Shown: positions 24,667 through 37,523, counted from the first letter of the stretch. The stretch: DNA of 64,000 nucleotides from Sphingobacterium oryzagri (GCF_028736175.1 NZ_CP117880.1:3844001-3908000), one strand, 5' to 3'. The notes: generated by a model from the letters alone, not told the origin. Numbers and translations are program-made.

Positions 24667-26805
24667 TTATGGTTGAACAAGAGCTGCCTCTTCGGCAGAC
24701 GGCGCTGCTTTAATATCTGTACCTAGGCGTTGCAAATAAGCAATCATAGCGACAATCTCTTTATCGGTGCGAATTTCTACCTGGTTGGCCGATAAATCTT
24801 TAGCTATTTCGCCAGCTTGCTTTTCGAGCGCAGTCATCGCTTCGTTGATTTCCGTATCACTGTAAGGCACACCTAAGATCTGCATGGCACGCATCTTATC
24901 CTCCAGCAAGCTGTTATCGAGTGTTTGATCGATCAACCACGGGTAAGCAGGCATGATGCTCCCTGGCGAAGTAATTGTCGGATCGAGCAAATGATCAAAA
25001 TGCCACTTATTCGGATATTTACCACCTACACGATGTAGATCGGGACCGGTGCGTTTGGAGCCCCATAAAAATGGTCTGTCGTAAATAAATTCGCCGGCTT
25101 TGCTGTATTCGCCATAGCGGGATGTTTCCGAACGAAACGGACGAACTGTTTGTGAATGACAGTTGACGCACCCTTCTCGAATATAGAGATCACGCCCTTG
25201 CAACTCCAGCGCAGTGTATGGTTTGACGGCTGCTATTTTGGGAACATTACTGCTTACGGTAAACGTCGGAATCATCTCGACAATGCCGCCAATTAAAATA
25301 GCTAGTAGCGCGAGTACCATAAATAAGATGGGTTTACGCTCTAACCGTCTATGTTGCGCACGCTCTTGTGTAACGACAGGATGTAATGCTGGCGCTTCGG
25401 CCGCTTCGTTTGCGAGCAATTTGCCGGCTTTGATCGTTTTCACCAAGTTGTATGTCATGATGATGGCCCCAGAAAGGTAAAGTGCACCTCCTACAGCGCG
25501 CATCATATGCATCGGAATAATTTCTAAGGTCGTCGCTAAAAAGTTAGGATATTTCAGCACGCCTTCTGGTGTAAATTCCTTCCACATCAAGCCCTGTACT
25601 ACCGCGGCCCAATACATCGGTATCGCATAAAAGAGGATACCGAGCGTGCCGATCCAAAAGTGAGCATTGGCCAACTTTTTGGAATACAGGGATGTTTTAT
25701 ATATTCGGGGAATGAGGTAATAGAGTATAGCGAAAGTCATAAAACCATTCCAGCCTAACGCGCCAACGTGTACGTGTGCAACTATCCAATCGGTAAAATG
25801 GGCAATGGCATTAACTTGTTTTAAAGAAAGCATAGGGCCTTCAAACGTAGCCATACCGTAACTTGTCAGCGCTACGACCATAAACTTTAGCATAGGCTCT
25901 GTACGCACTTTATCCCAGGCTCCACGCAGCGTCAGTAAGCCGTTGATCATTCCGCCCCAGCTCGGTGCGATAAGCATAATAGAAAATACAACGCCTAACG
26001 ATTGTACCCAGGTAGGTAATGACGTATATAATAGATGGTGTGGTCCGGCCCAGATGTAGATAAATATAAGCGACCAAAAGTGCAGAATACTTAATTTGTA
26101 GGAATATACCGGACGATTGGCCATTTTAGGAAGGAAATAATACATCATTCCTAAGTATGGTGTGGTAAGGAAAAACGCCACAGCATTGTGTCCGTACCAC
26201 CACTGTACTAGTGCATCTTGAACGCCTGCGTATACATAATAACTCTTCCAAAAGCTCACTGGTAGCTGGATAGAATTGACGATATGCAACACGGCAACGG
26301 TAACAAACGTTGCGATGTAAAACCATACAGCGACATACATATGTCGCTCGCGGCGTTTGATAATCGTGCCAAACATATTAATGCCGAAGACCACCCATAT
26401 CAGCGTTATGGCAATATCTATAGGCCATTCCATCTCTGCATATTCGTGGGAGGAAGTTAGCCCCAAAGGTAATGTAACAGCCGAAGCAACGATCACGAGT
26501 TGCCATCCCCAAAAGTGGATTTTGCTCAATAGATCGCTAAACATACGCGCCTTTAATACCCGTTGCAACGAGTAATAAACGCCCATAAAAATTGCATTGC
26601 CGACGAATGCAAAAATAACGGCATTGGTATGCACGGGGCGAACCCTGCCAAATGTACTGTACTGGGTTAGGAAATTCATCTCGGGCCAGATTAGCTGTGT
26701 GGCCACGAGTAAACCAATGGACATGCCCACCAGGCCCCAGATGATGGTTGCGACGCCAAAGTCGCGCACAATCCTGTTGTCATAATTAAATTGCTCTAAC
26801 TGCAT
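24667..26805 (-). CDS. ccoNO: Fused cbb3-type cytochrome c oxidase subunits I and II (CcoN-CcoO)
   Basis: The 712-residue product joins CcoN (about 1-480) and CcoO (about 490-712). The CcoN part has twelve or more membrane helices and the expected haem and copper histidines: H-T-N-A near residue 58, W-Y-G-H-N-A-V-A-F-F near 205, G-P-H-H-L near 255 and V-H-V-G near 340. The CcoO part has one helix and a cytochrome c motif C-V-N-C-H (about 550) followed by Q-T-V-R-P-F. The enzyme reduces oxygen with high affinity and pumps protons. The fusion is usual for Bacteroidota. It leads a six-gene operon and carries a TGA-N6-TCA site and a -7 element upstream. Confidence 0.96.
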   Translation of the reverse strand: MQLEQFNYDNRIVRDFGVATIIWGLVGMSIGLLVATQLIWPEMNFLTQYSTFGRVRPVHTNAVIFAFVGNAIFMGVYYSLQRVLKARMFSDLLSKIHFWGWQLVIVASAVTLPLGLTSSHEYAEMEWPIDIAITLIWVVFGINMFGTIIKRRERHMYVAVWFYIATFVTVAVLHIVNSIQLPVSFWKSYYVYAGVQDALVQWWYGHNAVAFFLTTPYLGMMYYFLPKMANRPVYSYKLSILHFWSLIFIYIWAGPHHLLYTSLPTWVQSLGVVFSIMLIAPSWGGMINGLLTLRGAWDKVRTEPMLKFMVVALTSYGMATFEGPMLSLKQVNAIAHFTDWIVAHVHVGALGWNGFMTFAILYYLIPRIYKTSLYSKKLANAHFWIGTLGILFYAIPMYWAAVVQGLMWKEFTPEGVLKYPNFLATTLEIIPMHMMRAVGGALYLSGAIIMTYNLVKTIKAGKLLANEAAEAPALHPVVTQERAQHRRLERKPILFMVLALLAILIGGIVEMIPTFTVSSNVPKIAAVKPYTALELQGRDLYIREGCVNCHSQTVRPFRSETSRYGEYSKAGEFIYDRPFLWGSKRTGPDLHRVGGKYPNKWHFDHLLDPTITSPGSIMPAYPWLIDQTLDNSLLEDKMRAMQILGVPYSDTEINEAMTALEKQAGEIAKDLSANQVEIRTDKEIVAMIAYLQRLGTDIKAAPSAEEAALVQP

Positions 26806-26828
26806 ACGCTTATTATTATTTTATGCGG

Positions 26829-26836
26829 TAAAAGTA
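26829..26836 (-). promoter_or_regulatory. Candidate -7 element of the ccoNO operon
   Basis: On the minus strand TACTTTTA matches TAnnTTTG at 5 of 6 fixed positions. It ends 23 bp before the ATG at 26805. No -33 element is visible, as expected for an activator-dependent promoter. Confidence 0.45.
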
Positions 26837-26881
26837 GAGCGATTTTAATGACATTCTAATGATGCATCTCCAAGAAAAAAA

Positions 26882-26893
26882 TGACGTTTATCA
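26882..26893. promoter_or_regulatory. Candidate FNR/FixK-type operator of the ccoNO operon
   Basis: TGACGTTTATCA fits TGA-N6-TCA, the core of the FNR/FixK box. Its centre (26887.5) is 51.5 bp upstream of the first base of the -7 element (26836), the same distance as for the site at 43441 in the hemN/ccoI operon. Confidence 0.55.
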
Positions 26894-26940
26894 CTGTGAA
26901 AAACCACTATTTATAGCGGTTATAAATAAGCTTCGAAAAC

Positions 26941-26970
26941 AAAAAAAGAGCCCAAAAATGGGCTCTTTTT
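26941..26970. terminator. Intrinsic terminator of the lytic transglycosylase gene
   Basis: AAAAAGAGCCC and GGGCTCTTTTT form an 11-bp perfect stem with an AAAAT loop, just beyond the stop at 26991 (minus strand) and upstream of ccoNO. Confidence 0.8.
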
Positions 26971-26990
26971 CGTACGGAGCGTCTGTTTGC

Positions 26991-27797
26991 TTAAAGCAAG
27001 TTTTGCTCGTTTATACTTTGATACTTATCGTCTAACTTAGCATAGCGCTTGTAGCCGTGCTTGTTTGGGTTTTCTATCACCTGTTTAACAGACACTAACT
27101 TGTAAATGTACGAACCTGTCTCTTGGTTTAATCGCAATTTATAATAGTCATCTGTACCTTGGCGACGTATAGCGGCTTTTAGGCTGCCTCCGCCGACGTT
27201 ATATGCTGCAGCAACTAGTGTCCAATCATTAAACTCGCTGTATAAGCTCTTGAGGTAACGTGCTGCTGCATGGGTTGACTTGATTAGATCTTTACGTTCG
27301 TCAAACTTACCATGTACTTTTAATCCGTAAAGACGTGCGGTAGATGGCATAAACTGCCAGTATCCGCCAGCACCTCGATGTGAAGTAATTTGTGGGTTCA
27401 TATCACTTTCAATGAGCGGTATGTACTTAAAATCCTCAGGTATCCCATACGACTTTAAAATAGAAGCTATTTTGGGAAGATGTTTTTCCGCTTTGCTATG
27501 CATGGCGTAAGATTGCTGCTTGCGGTAAGAAAATGTTGCCAAATATCTTTCGAACTTGGTTTCTACACTGTGGTTTTGTAGCGGAACCCTTTTGTTGGCA
27601 AATTTGATGGAGCTGTAGTAAGCTTCCTTTTGCTTTTCAGGCGATAACACCATCGCCTTTTTCTTTTTCTCTACTTGCTCAAGAAGGGCCTTTTTTATCG
27701 GGTCTTTCTTAGCCGAAGAATTTGCGTTTGTATATAGTTTGGACAGTAGCATAACGGTCAAAACTATAGAAGAACATAGTACCTTTTTTTTAATCAT
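26991..27797 (-). CDS. Lytic transglycosylase (SLT domain, MltD-like)
   Basis: The 268-residue product has an N-terminal signal peptide (about 1-27). The SLT domain (about 105-230) has the catalytic Glu in P-L-I-E-S-D-M-N-P, the G-A-G-G-Y-W-Q-F-M-P-S-T-A segment and the A-A-Y-N-V-G-G-G-S segment, which together define family 1 lytic transglycosylases. These enzymes cleave peptidoglycan glycan strands in the periplasm. No LysM domain is present, unlike E. coli MltD. It stands alone, transcribed away from the divergent pseudouridine synthase gene. Confidence 0.92.
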   Translation of the reverse strand: MIKKKVLCSSIVLTVMLLSKLYTNANSSAKKDPIKKALLEQVEKKKKAMVLSPEKQKEAYYSSIKFANKRVPLQNHSVETKFERYLATFSYRKQQSYAMHSKAEKHLPKIASILKSYGIPEDFKYIPLIESDMNPQITSHRGAGGYWQFMPSTARLYGLKVHGKFDERKDLIKSTHAAARYLKSLYSEFNDWTLVAAAYNVGGGSLKAAIRRQGTDDYYKLRLNQETGSYIYKLVSVKQVIENPNKHGYKRYAKLDDKYQSINEQNLL

Positions 27798-28029
27798 TCA
27801 CTCCCTTACTGCTACCTATCCACGAGAACAAATTATGCTTCGCATAAGTTGAAAACGATCAAAAATAGCTTGGTTCATTTTTCAGCCGACAAATATACGA
27901 ACCATTTCTATATCCTCCAAACCGCGTCATTGGCACCGCTTATGACTTGCGAACAAAAAATTGACTCACGGCTGTTTAAACAGACATAAAATCTTCCAAA
28001 TTTTTTTTCGCAGTACAGATAAAAAGTGC

Positions 28030-28037
28030 TAACTTTG
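28030..28037 (+). promoter_or_regulatory. Candidate -7 element of the pseudouridine synthase gene
   Basis: TAACTTTG matches TAnnTTTG and ends 20 bp before the ATG at 28058. The -33 region is a T-run without a clear TTG. Confidence 0.5.
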
Positions 28038-28057
28038 TAACCTAATTCCGAAAAAAT

Positions 28058-29563
28058 ATGCCATTCAACAATAGCAGGAACAGTCGTGATGACAACTCCA
28101 AAAAAGGTAGAAGCAACTCAGGAAGCTTCGGGTCAAAGAGTGGTCGTCCTCAACAGTCATCATCAAAAAGAAGTTTTGGTAAATCTGATGCCGATCGTGC
28201 AGACAGAAATCCGAACGATAAACCTTTTGGTAAATTCGATAGACGAGAAAAGAACGACCACGATCGTCCGTACAACAAATTCGAAAAAGGAGAAAGAAGA
28301 GATACTGACCGTCCCTTCAATAAATTTGAGAAACGGGAAAGAAAAGACACTGACCGACCTTTTAACAAATTTGATAAAGGAGATCGACGCGATGGCGAAC
28401 GTCCTTTTAACAAGTTTGAAAAGAATGACAGAAGGGATGGTGATCGCCCATTCAACAAGTTTGAAAAGAATGATAGACGCGACGGTGATCGCCCATTCAA
28501 CAAGTTTGAAAAGAATGATAGACGTGACGGTGATCGCCCATTCAGCAAATTTGAAAAGAACGATAGACGCGATGGTGATCGCCCATTCAACAAATTTGAA
28601 AAGAACGATAGACGCGATGGTGATCGCCCGTTCAACAAATTTGAAAAACGCGAAAGACGGGACGATAGCACCAATACAGGTGGCCGTTTTACCGGTGGCA
28701 ATGACCGCGAAAGAAAGCCATATGGCGATAACAAACGGTTTGAAAAATCAGATCGTCCGTTTAAAAAACGTTTTGATGAAAATGAAAGCGGCATAAAAAC
28801 ATTTCACCCAAGAAAGAAAGCAGCATCAGCCGAGCCGAAAGACGATGGTATGATTCGTTTAAACCGTTACATCTCGAATGCAGGCGTATGTTCTCGCAGA
28901 AAAGCAGATGAGTTGATCGAGTCAGGTGTGGTTACTGTAAATGGTGTAGTCGTCACCGAGTTGGGCTCTAAAGTTGATCCTGCGGTCGATGAAATCAAAT
29001 ACAATGGCGAACGCCTTAAGCGTGAAAAAATGGTTTATGTGCTATTGAATAAACCAAAAGATTACATTACCACCACTGATGATCCGCAGGAGCGCCGTAC
29101 GGTTATGCACCTGATCGCGAAAGCAACGAAGGAAAGAATTTACCCGGTCGGTCGCTTAGATCGTAACACGACAGGCTTATTGCTACTGACAAACGATGGC
29201 AATCTCGCAGAGAAACTTTCGCATCCGCGTAATAATATCAGCAAAATATATAACGTTGAATTGAACAAAAACCTTACGCAAGGTGATTTCAATAAGATAC
29301 AATTTGGCCTTGAACTGGAAGATGGCGTAATCAAACCAGATGACTTAAGCTACGTGATGGGCGGTAGTAAACGAGAAATCGGTATACAGATTCACTCCGG
29401 CAAAAACCGTATCGTGAGACGTATTTTCGAATCGTTAGGCTATGAAGTCGTTAAACTGGATCGCGTTGTCTATGCGAATCTTACCAAAAAAGATTTGACT
29501 CGCGGCCGGTGGAGATACCTGGAAGAGCGTGAGCTTATTCAGCTAAAACACTTAATGAAATAA
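28058..29563 (+). CDS. RluB/RsuA-type pseudouridine synthase with repetitive Arg/Asp-rich N-terminus
   Basis: The 501-residue product has a conserved C-terminal half: an S4 RNA-binding domain (about 265-310: I-R-L-N-R-Y-I-S-N-A-G-V-C-S-R-R-K-A-D-E-L) and a pseudouridine synthase domain (about 320-495) with the catalytic Asp in G-R-L-D-R-N-T-T-G-L-L-L-L-T-N-D-G. It should modify a uridine of 23S rRNA. The N-terminal 260 residues are low-complexity, rich in Arg, Lys, Asp, Asn and Phe, with ten 15-residue repeats (residues 55-204). Such basic disordered extensions of RluB are known in Bacteroidota, but the length varies. The short helix/loop motif R-P-F-N-K-F may bind rRNA. The gene ends with its own terminator. 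Confidence 0.9.
   Translation: MPFNNSRNSRDDNSKKGRSNSGSFGSKSGRPQQSSSKRSFGKSDADRADRNPNDKPFGKFDRREKNDHDRPYNKFEKGERRDTDRPFNKFEKRERKDTDRPFNKFDKGDRRDGERPFNKFEKNDRRDGDRPFNKFEKNDRRDGDRPFNKFEKNDRRDGDRPFSKFEKNDRRDGDRPFNKFEKNDRRDGDRPFNKFEKRERRDDSTNTGGRFTGGNDRERKPYGDNKRFEKSDRPFKKRFDENESGIKTFHPRKKAASAEPKDDGMIRLNRYISNAGVCSRRKADELIESGVVTVNGVVVTELGSKVDPAVDEIKYNGERLKREKMVYVLLNKPKDYITTTDDPQERRTVMHLIAKATKERIYPVGRLDRNTTGLLLLTNDGNLAEKLSHPRNNISKIYNVELNKNLTQGDFNKIQFGLELEDGVIKPDDLSYVMGGSKREIGIQIHSGKNRIVRRIFESLGYEVVKLDRVVYANLTKKDLTRGRWRYLEERELIQLKHLMK
28220..28669. repeat. 45-bp tandem repeat, ten copies, inside the pseudouridine synthase gene
   Basis: Ten units of 15 codons (consensus R-P-F-N-K-F-E-K-N-D-R-R-D-G-D) lie head to tail. 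Copies 5 to 9 are nearly identical at the DNA level, while the outer ones differ (for example R-P-Y-N-K-F-E-K-G-E). This pattern suggests recent expansion of the central units. Confidence 0.9.
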
Positions 29564-29566
29564 TAG

Positions 29567-29593
29567 AAAAGGCGCTCAACTAGCGCCTTTTTT
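29567..29593 (+). terminator. Intrinsic terminator of the pseudouridine synthase gene
   Basis: AAAAGGCGCT and AGCGCCTTTT form a 10-bp stem followed by T's directly after the stop codons at 29563. Confidence 0.85.
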
Positions 29594-29634
29594 CTTGCCT
29601 GAAGTTTTTGTATTTTAGCAAAAAATAACAAAAA

Positions 29635-30096
29635 ATGACAGATCCGAAAACATTAACGTCCGTAGCTGAATTTCATAAAACATTTCAACATCCAATCTTG
29701 GAAGAACCAACCATCCCCTCCCAGGCACGTTGTGATCTTCGCGTTGCCTTAATCGCCGAAGAGTTGAAAGAGTTACAGGAAGCTATCGAAAATAAAGATA
29801 TCGTGGAAATCGCCGATGCGCTATGTGACATTCAATACGTGTTAGCTGGAGCGGTGTTGGAATTTGGATTGAAAGATAAATTTAATAGCTTATTTGAAGA
29901 AGTACAACGCTCGAATATGAGCAAAGCTTGCCAAAACGAAGAAGAAGCTAAGGCGACGCAAGCACATTACTTGACGAAAGGTGTTGCCTCTTATTATAAA
30001 GAAGTGGATGGACTGTATTTGGTATTCCGCGAAGGCGACGACAAAACCTTGAAATCGATCAATTATTCGCCTGCCGATCTGAAATCACTTTTATAA
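29635..30096 (+). CDS. MazG-like nucleoside triphosphate pyrophosphohydrolase
   Basis: The 153-residue product belongs to the all-alpha NTP pyrophosphatase superfamily (PRA-PH/MazG-like). The metal-binding pattern E-E-L-K-E-L-Q-E-A at about residues 42-50, followed by E-I-A-D-A-L-C-D at about 59-66, matches E-x2-E-(12-28)-E-x2-D. It probably hydrolyses a (modified) nucleoside triphosphate to the monophosphate; the substrate is unknown. A C-terminal extension of about 40 residues (Y-Y-K-E-V-D-G-L-Y-L-V-F-R-E-G) distinguishes it from short MazG proteins. It lies alone between two terminators. Confidence 0.85.
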   Translation: MTDPKTLTSVAEFHKTFQHPILEEPTIPSQARCDLRVALIAEELKELQEAIENKDIVEIADALCDIQYVLAGAVLEFGLKDKFNSLFEEVQRSNMSKACQNEEEAKATQAHYLTKGVASYYKEVDGLYLVFREGDDKTLKSINYSPADLKSLL

Positions 30097-30103
30097 AATA
30101 TAC

Positions 30104-30135
30104 AAAAAGAGAGAACCTGAAAGTTCTCTCTTTTT
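30104..30135. terminator. Bidirectional intrinsic terminator
   Basis: AAAAAGAGAGAAC and GTTCTCTCTTTTT form a 13-bp perfect stem between the convergent genes ending at 30096 and 30139. Confidence 0.9.
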
Positions 30136-30138
30136 GCA

Positions 30139-31086
30139 TTAGCCGAAATACAGACTACCTTGTTTTACGCCTCTACTTTCCAATCCCTTATCGATATGTG
30201 TTTGGATTTTTGATTTCGGGAAACCCCAATTAGGAGCGATTAACAATTCCCTGTCCGCTATACCAAAAACTCGTTGAATAACGATATCCGGACGCAACAA
30301 GGGGATAAATTTGGCTAAGAAATCAGTGTATTCTTCTATCGTAAAGAGTTTGAAAGGTTCGCGTTTATACTTTACCCCCATTATCGAACCTTCGACAATA
30401 TGTAAGTGATGTAATTTTACAAATTTAATTTCAGGATGTTTATTTATCTCTTCCGCATAACGTAGCATCATCTCCTCAGATTCCCAAGGAAAACCGAAAA
30501 TAGTATGCACACAGAGCTCTAATTTAGTATTCCGAAGCATCGCCATAGCTGATAGAAATTCGTCGTGTGAGCAACCCCTATTGATGCGTTCTAAGGTATC
30601 ATTATAAATAGACTCCATACCCATTTCCAAATCAACATCCAAACGGTCGGTGTACGATTCTAGTAAAGCAATCTTTTCGAAGTCTAAACAATCTGGCCTC
30701 GTACCTACAGAGAGGCCAAGTGTATTTTCCGGATCAATGCTCAGCGCTTCATCATACATCATTTTCAGCAAATGTGTCGGTGCATAGGTATTGGTATTGG
30801 GTTGAAAGTAGATAATGAATTTCTCTGCGCCGTAAGAGTTTCGTGCACGTGCTATGCCATTTTCCACCTGCTCCCGGATCGAAGGAATTTTACGCGCTGT
30901 GTCTGGCGTAAAAGAATCAACATTACAATAGGTACAACCGCCGAAGCCCTTGCTTCCATCACGATTTGGGCAAGTAAAATTCCCATCCACAATTACCTTA
31001 AATACCCGCTGTCCGCTATATTTTTCTTTTAAATACGCGCCATAATGATTGTACGGCTTAACACCGCTGTCTAATAATGTACCCAT
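30139..31086 (-). CDS. TIGR01212/YhcC family radical SAM protein
   Basis: The 315-residue product has the N-terminal signature F-T-C-P-N-R-D-G-S-K-G-F-G-G-C-T-Y-C-N (about 37-55), in which three cysteines bind the [4Fe-4S] cluster of a radical SAM enzyme; this spaced form is typical of the YhcC/Elp3-like group. Later segments (G-T-R-P-D-C-L-D; E-L-G/M-G-M-E-S) also match. The function of YhcC is not established; some data link it to tRNA or regulator modification. A -7 element lies only 7 bp before the start codon, so the transcript may be leaderless. Confidence 0.9.
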   Translation of the reverse strand: MGTLLDSGVKPYNHYGAYLKEKYSGQRVFKVIVDGNFTCPNRDGSKGFGGCTYCNVDSFTPDTARKIPSIREQVENGIARARNSYGAEKFIIYFQPNTNTYAPTHLLKMMYDEALSIDPENTLGLSVGTRPDCLDFEKIALLESYTDRLDVDLEMGMESIYNDTLERINRGCSHDEFLSAMAMLRNTKLELCVHTIFGFPWESEEMMLRYAEEINKHPEIKFVKLHHLHIVEGSIMGVKYKREPFKLFTIEEYTDFLAKFIPLLRPDIVIQRVFGIADRELLIAPNWGFPKSKIQTHIDKGLESRGVKQGSLYFG

Positions 31087-31093
31087 TGCGCTG

Positions 31094-31101
31094 CAAAGAT
31101 A
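31094..31101 (-). promoter_or_regulatory. -7 element of the radical SAM gene, close to the start codon
   Basis: On the minus strand TATCTTTG is followed by 7 bases and the ATG at 31086. With the usual start 5-8 nt after this box, the mRNA would begin at or next to the ATG. Confidence 0.5.
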
Positions 31102-31245
31102 CCTAATTAAATTAAAAGAAGCGAGTGTTGGGTGGTGTGAGTAGTGCGTAGTGGGTATTGCGTAATGAGCTTGGCTTTGTAGTTTGCCTTTGGCTTGTAG
31201 CCGGTATCATTGCTTACCTATAATCTCTGTGCCTATAAACAACAA

Positions 31246-31273
31246 AAGCTCGTCATCTTTCGATAACGAGCTT
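31246..31273 (-). terminator. Intrinsic terminator of the rRNA operon
   Basis: On the minus strand AAGCTCGT and ACGAGCTT form an 8-bp stem followed by TTTTG, 11 bp beyond the 3' end of 5S rRNA. Confidence 0.7.
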
Positions 31274-31283
31274 CGTTTTAAAT

Positions 31284-31392
31284 TAGGCGCCGACCTACTC
31301 TCCCACCTGTTACGGCAATACCATCGGCTCTGGCGGGCTTGACTTCTCTGTTCGGAATGGGAAGAGGTAGACACCGCCGATATAGGCACCTG
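31284..31392 (-). rRNA. rrf: 5S ribosomal RNA
   Basis: The minus strand holds the conserved 5S core (ACCTCTTCCCATTCCGAAC, then GTGGGAGAGTAGGTCGGCGCC) of about 109 nt, following 23S in the operon. The ends are approximate. Confidence 0.92.
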
Positions 31393-31529
31393 AAAATCTT
31401 TAGTTAGATCGTAGTACTTAGATAATAGTACTTAGACTAATCTGAATACTAACTACTACATACTACCATACTAAATATGACATGCATTGAAAGAAAGAAA
31501 AAGAAGGAAGACAACAACAATCTACCGGC

Positions 31530-34415
<2,886 letters not shown>

Positions 34416-34627
34416 TCATATACTCCTTTTGCTAAGTATATGGCTGCCTTTGTCCTAATAATTACCAAATATCGCTATCTAATAACACTCGGACTGCTGT
34501 TGTCTTCTCTTGTGTTTTCTTTCTTTCAATATGTCAAAGAACGTCTTCGAAGTAAAAATTAAAAAGTAAAAATTAAAAAAACTGTACAGCTTTTGACTTT
34601 TAAATTCTAACTTTTTACTTTGAAATG

Positions 34628-34701
34628 TGGAGAATAACGGATTCGAACCGTTGACCCCCTGCGTGCAAGGCAGGTGCTCTAGCCAGCTGAGCTAATTCCC
34701 C
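34628..34701 (-). tRNA. tRNA-Ala (TGC)
   Basis: The 74-nt cloverleaf on the minus strand has acceptor GGGGAAT pairing with ATTCTCC, D-arm GCTC, the anticodon loop CTTGCAC with anticodon TGC, and T-loop GTTCGAATC. CCA is not encoded. It lies in the 16S-23S spacer. Confidence 0.97.
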
Positions 34702-34798
34702 TCTTATTTAGTAGTTAGTATTTAGATCTTAGTACCTAGATCCTGCTGGCGAACCAGACTAATCTATATACGACATACTATTTACTAAGTACTATCCG

Positions 34799-34872
34799 TA
34801 GTCCCGAGCAGATTTGAACTGCTGACCCCTACATTATCAGTGTAGTGCTCTAACCAACTGAGCTACGGGACT
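34799..34872 (-). tRNA. tRNA-Ile (GAT)
   Basis: The 74-nt cloverleaf on the minus strand has acceptor AGTCCCG pairing with CGGGACT, the anticodon loop CTGATAA with anticodon GAT, and T-loop GTTCAAATC. CCA is not encoded. Ile then Ala is the standard order in Bacteroidota rRNA operons. Confidence 0.97.
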
Positions 34873-35065
34873 AGCTTATCTTTATCTCTCGGTAACCACA
34901 GCCCTTAAGGGGTGGGTACTTTCTTCTTTTTTAGATGGGAGTAAGGTGTAGTGAGTAGTGAAATCATTTTATGTCGCCATAAAAACATCGCTATACTCAA
35001 TTCGCTATACTCCATACTATATGATCATGATGTGGCGCAACGAGTGTCAATAAGGACACTCTAGA

Positions 35066-36590
<1,525 letters not shown>

Positions 36591-36847
36591 GTAATAATGA
36601 ATTGTTCGATACCAGGCTATTTACTAATAAATAACCGGAATCGTTTTTTGTTATATCTTACGATCCGAATTGACAGGTTGATTTCTTGTTATTGTATAAC
36701 TTTCATCTTCCGACTACTCGTTACGCTACATGATCATCTTTCTTAAAGAACTTTTATCGCCGCCGCGTCGCGCTTTGGCTGTTTATATGTCTTACCACCT
36801 GCGTGGTTTGAGCTATCTTGTTGTTTCCCTCCGTTTCGTTGGGACTG

Positions 36848-36879
36848 CAAAGGTAGAAGATTTTTTCGGTCTCGCAAAA
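36848..36879 (-). promoter_or_regulatory. rRNA promoter, proximal
   Basis: On the minus strand TTTTG (36875-36879) is followed after 19 bp by the -7 element TACCTTTG (36848-36855). It lies about 260 bp upstream of 16S and is preceded by an A/T-rich run resembling an UP element. Confidence 0.7.
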
Positions 36880-37000
36880 TAAAGTTAAACTTTTTTTACT
36901 GCTCTTTGCAGAGCTTGCTACCGCGGAAACGCCCTTCAATAAAGGCTTTTTCCTTCTTCCAGTATGCGCTTTTCAATCGCCCCTCCCTTGCGGAGTGGTG

Positions 37001-37032
37001 CAAAGATAGAAACTTTGGCATATATCTTGCAA
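37001..37032 (-). promoter_or_regulatory. rRNA promoter, distal
   Basis: On the minus strand TTG (37030-37032) is followed after 21 bp by TATCTTTG (37001-37008), about 150 bp upstream of the proximal promoter. Confidence 0.5.
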
Positions 37033-37118
37033 CCTTTCTGCACTTATTTCTTCGCGAAACGACGCAAGGCGCTGGAAGACTGTGAGATATTTTTATCAGT
37101 TGCGCATAAGAAATCGTC

Positions 37119-37138
37119 AAAAAGAGCCTTTTAGGCTT
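37119..37138 (-). terminator. Probable terminator of the hemN-ccoI-ccoS transcript
   Basis: On the minus strand AGCCT-AAA-AGGCT is followed by CTTTTT. It lies upstream of the rRNA promoters and would have ended the ccoS transcript before the insertion sequence entered. Confidence 0.5.
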
Positions 37139-37231
37139 AGAGTACTGTATTATTACAGTTCCATGTCTGACAATTTGGAAATTGGAATACTATTTGTTAC
37201 ATTACGTGTAGAACAAAAAGAAAGGTTATAA

Positions 37232-37363
37232 ATGATTAAAAAAGAAAAAATGAAAACGACCAAATTAGAGAAAAACCCCTACATGTATTACATGACCAAT
37301 TGGGGATTCGTTGAGCAAAGCTCCGAAAAAACAAACAAGCAATTAAAAAGTAAAAGCGTATAA
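37232..37363 (+). CDS. Possible 43-residue protein or gene remnant of unknown function
   Basis: An ATG at 37232 opens a 43-codon frame (N-P-Y-M-Y-Y-M-T-N-W-G-F-V-E-Q) with no recognisable family. In another frame, starting near 37340, a plausible continuation (T-K-E-D-K-K-E-V-L-Y-E-N-K-A-F-Y-F-L-P-G-S) runs to the edge of the insertion sequence. This could be a frameshifted old gene, cut by the element, or chance. It lies antisense to the region that followed ccoS. Confidence is low. Confidence 0.2.
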   Translation: MIKKEKMKTTKLEKNPYMYYMTNWGFVEQSSEKTNKQLKSKSV

Positions 37364-37448
37364 AACGCTGACAAAAGAGGACAAAAAAGAGGTGCTTTAT
37401 GAAAATAAAGCATTTTATTTTTTGCCGGGTTCCCAACTTGACTTGCTG

Positions 37449-37456
37449 GTTACTTT
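37449..37456. repeat. 8-bp target duplication, left copy
   Basis: GTTACTTT directly precedes the left inverted repeat of the insertion sequence and recurs at 38886-38893 after the right one. Confidence 0.9.
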
Positions 37457-37480
37457 GGATCAAGCTGAATTCTTGGGGAG
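37457..37480 (+). repeat. Left terminal inverted repeat of the insertion sequence
   Basis: The 24 bases are the exact reverse complement of 38862-38885. Confidence 0.95.
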
Positions 37481-37523
37481 CATTAAATAAATTCTTAGTT
37501 TAGCACTTTTAAAATATACCACT

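Larger units (their letters stand above)
36591..37118 (-). promoter_or_regulatory. rRNA operon leader and promoter region
   Basis: This gene-free stretch upstream of 16S holds the two promoters annotated separately and an AT-rich leader of about 250 bp that must include processing sites. I see no convincing gene on either strand. Confidence 0.7.

Noticed and set aside
28220..28669. CRISPR-like pattern of regular 45-bp units
   Set aside because: The units are head-to-tail without unique spacers and encode a protein repeat in frame.
28086..28796. Long open frames in other frames and on the opposite strand of the pseudouridine synthase gene
   Set aside because: They come from the 45-bp repeat, which lacks stops in several frames. 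The real frame contains the S4 and synthase domains.
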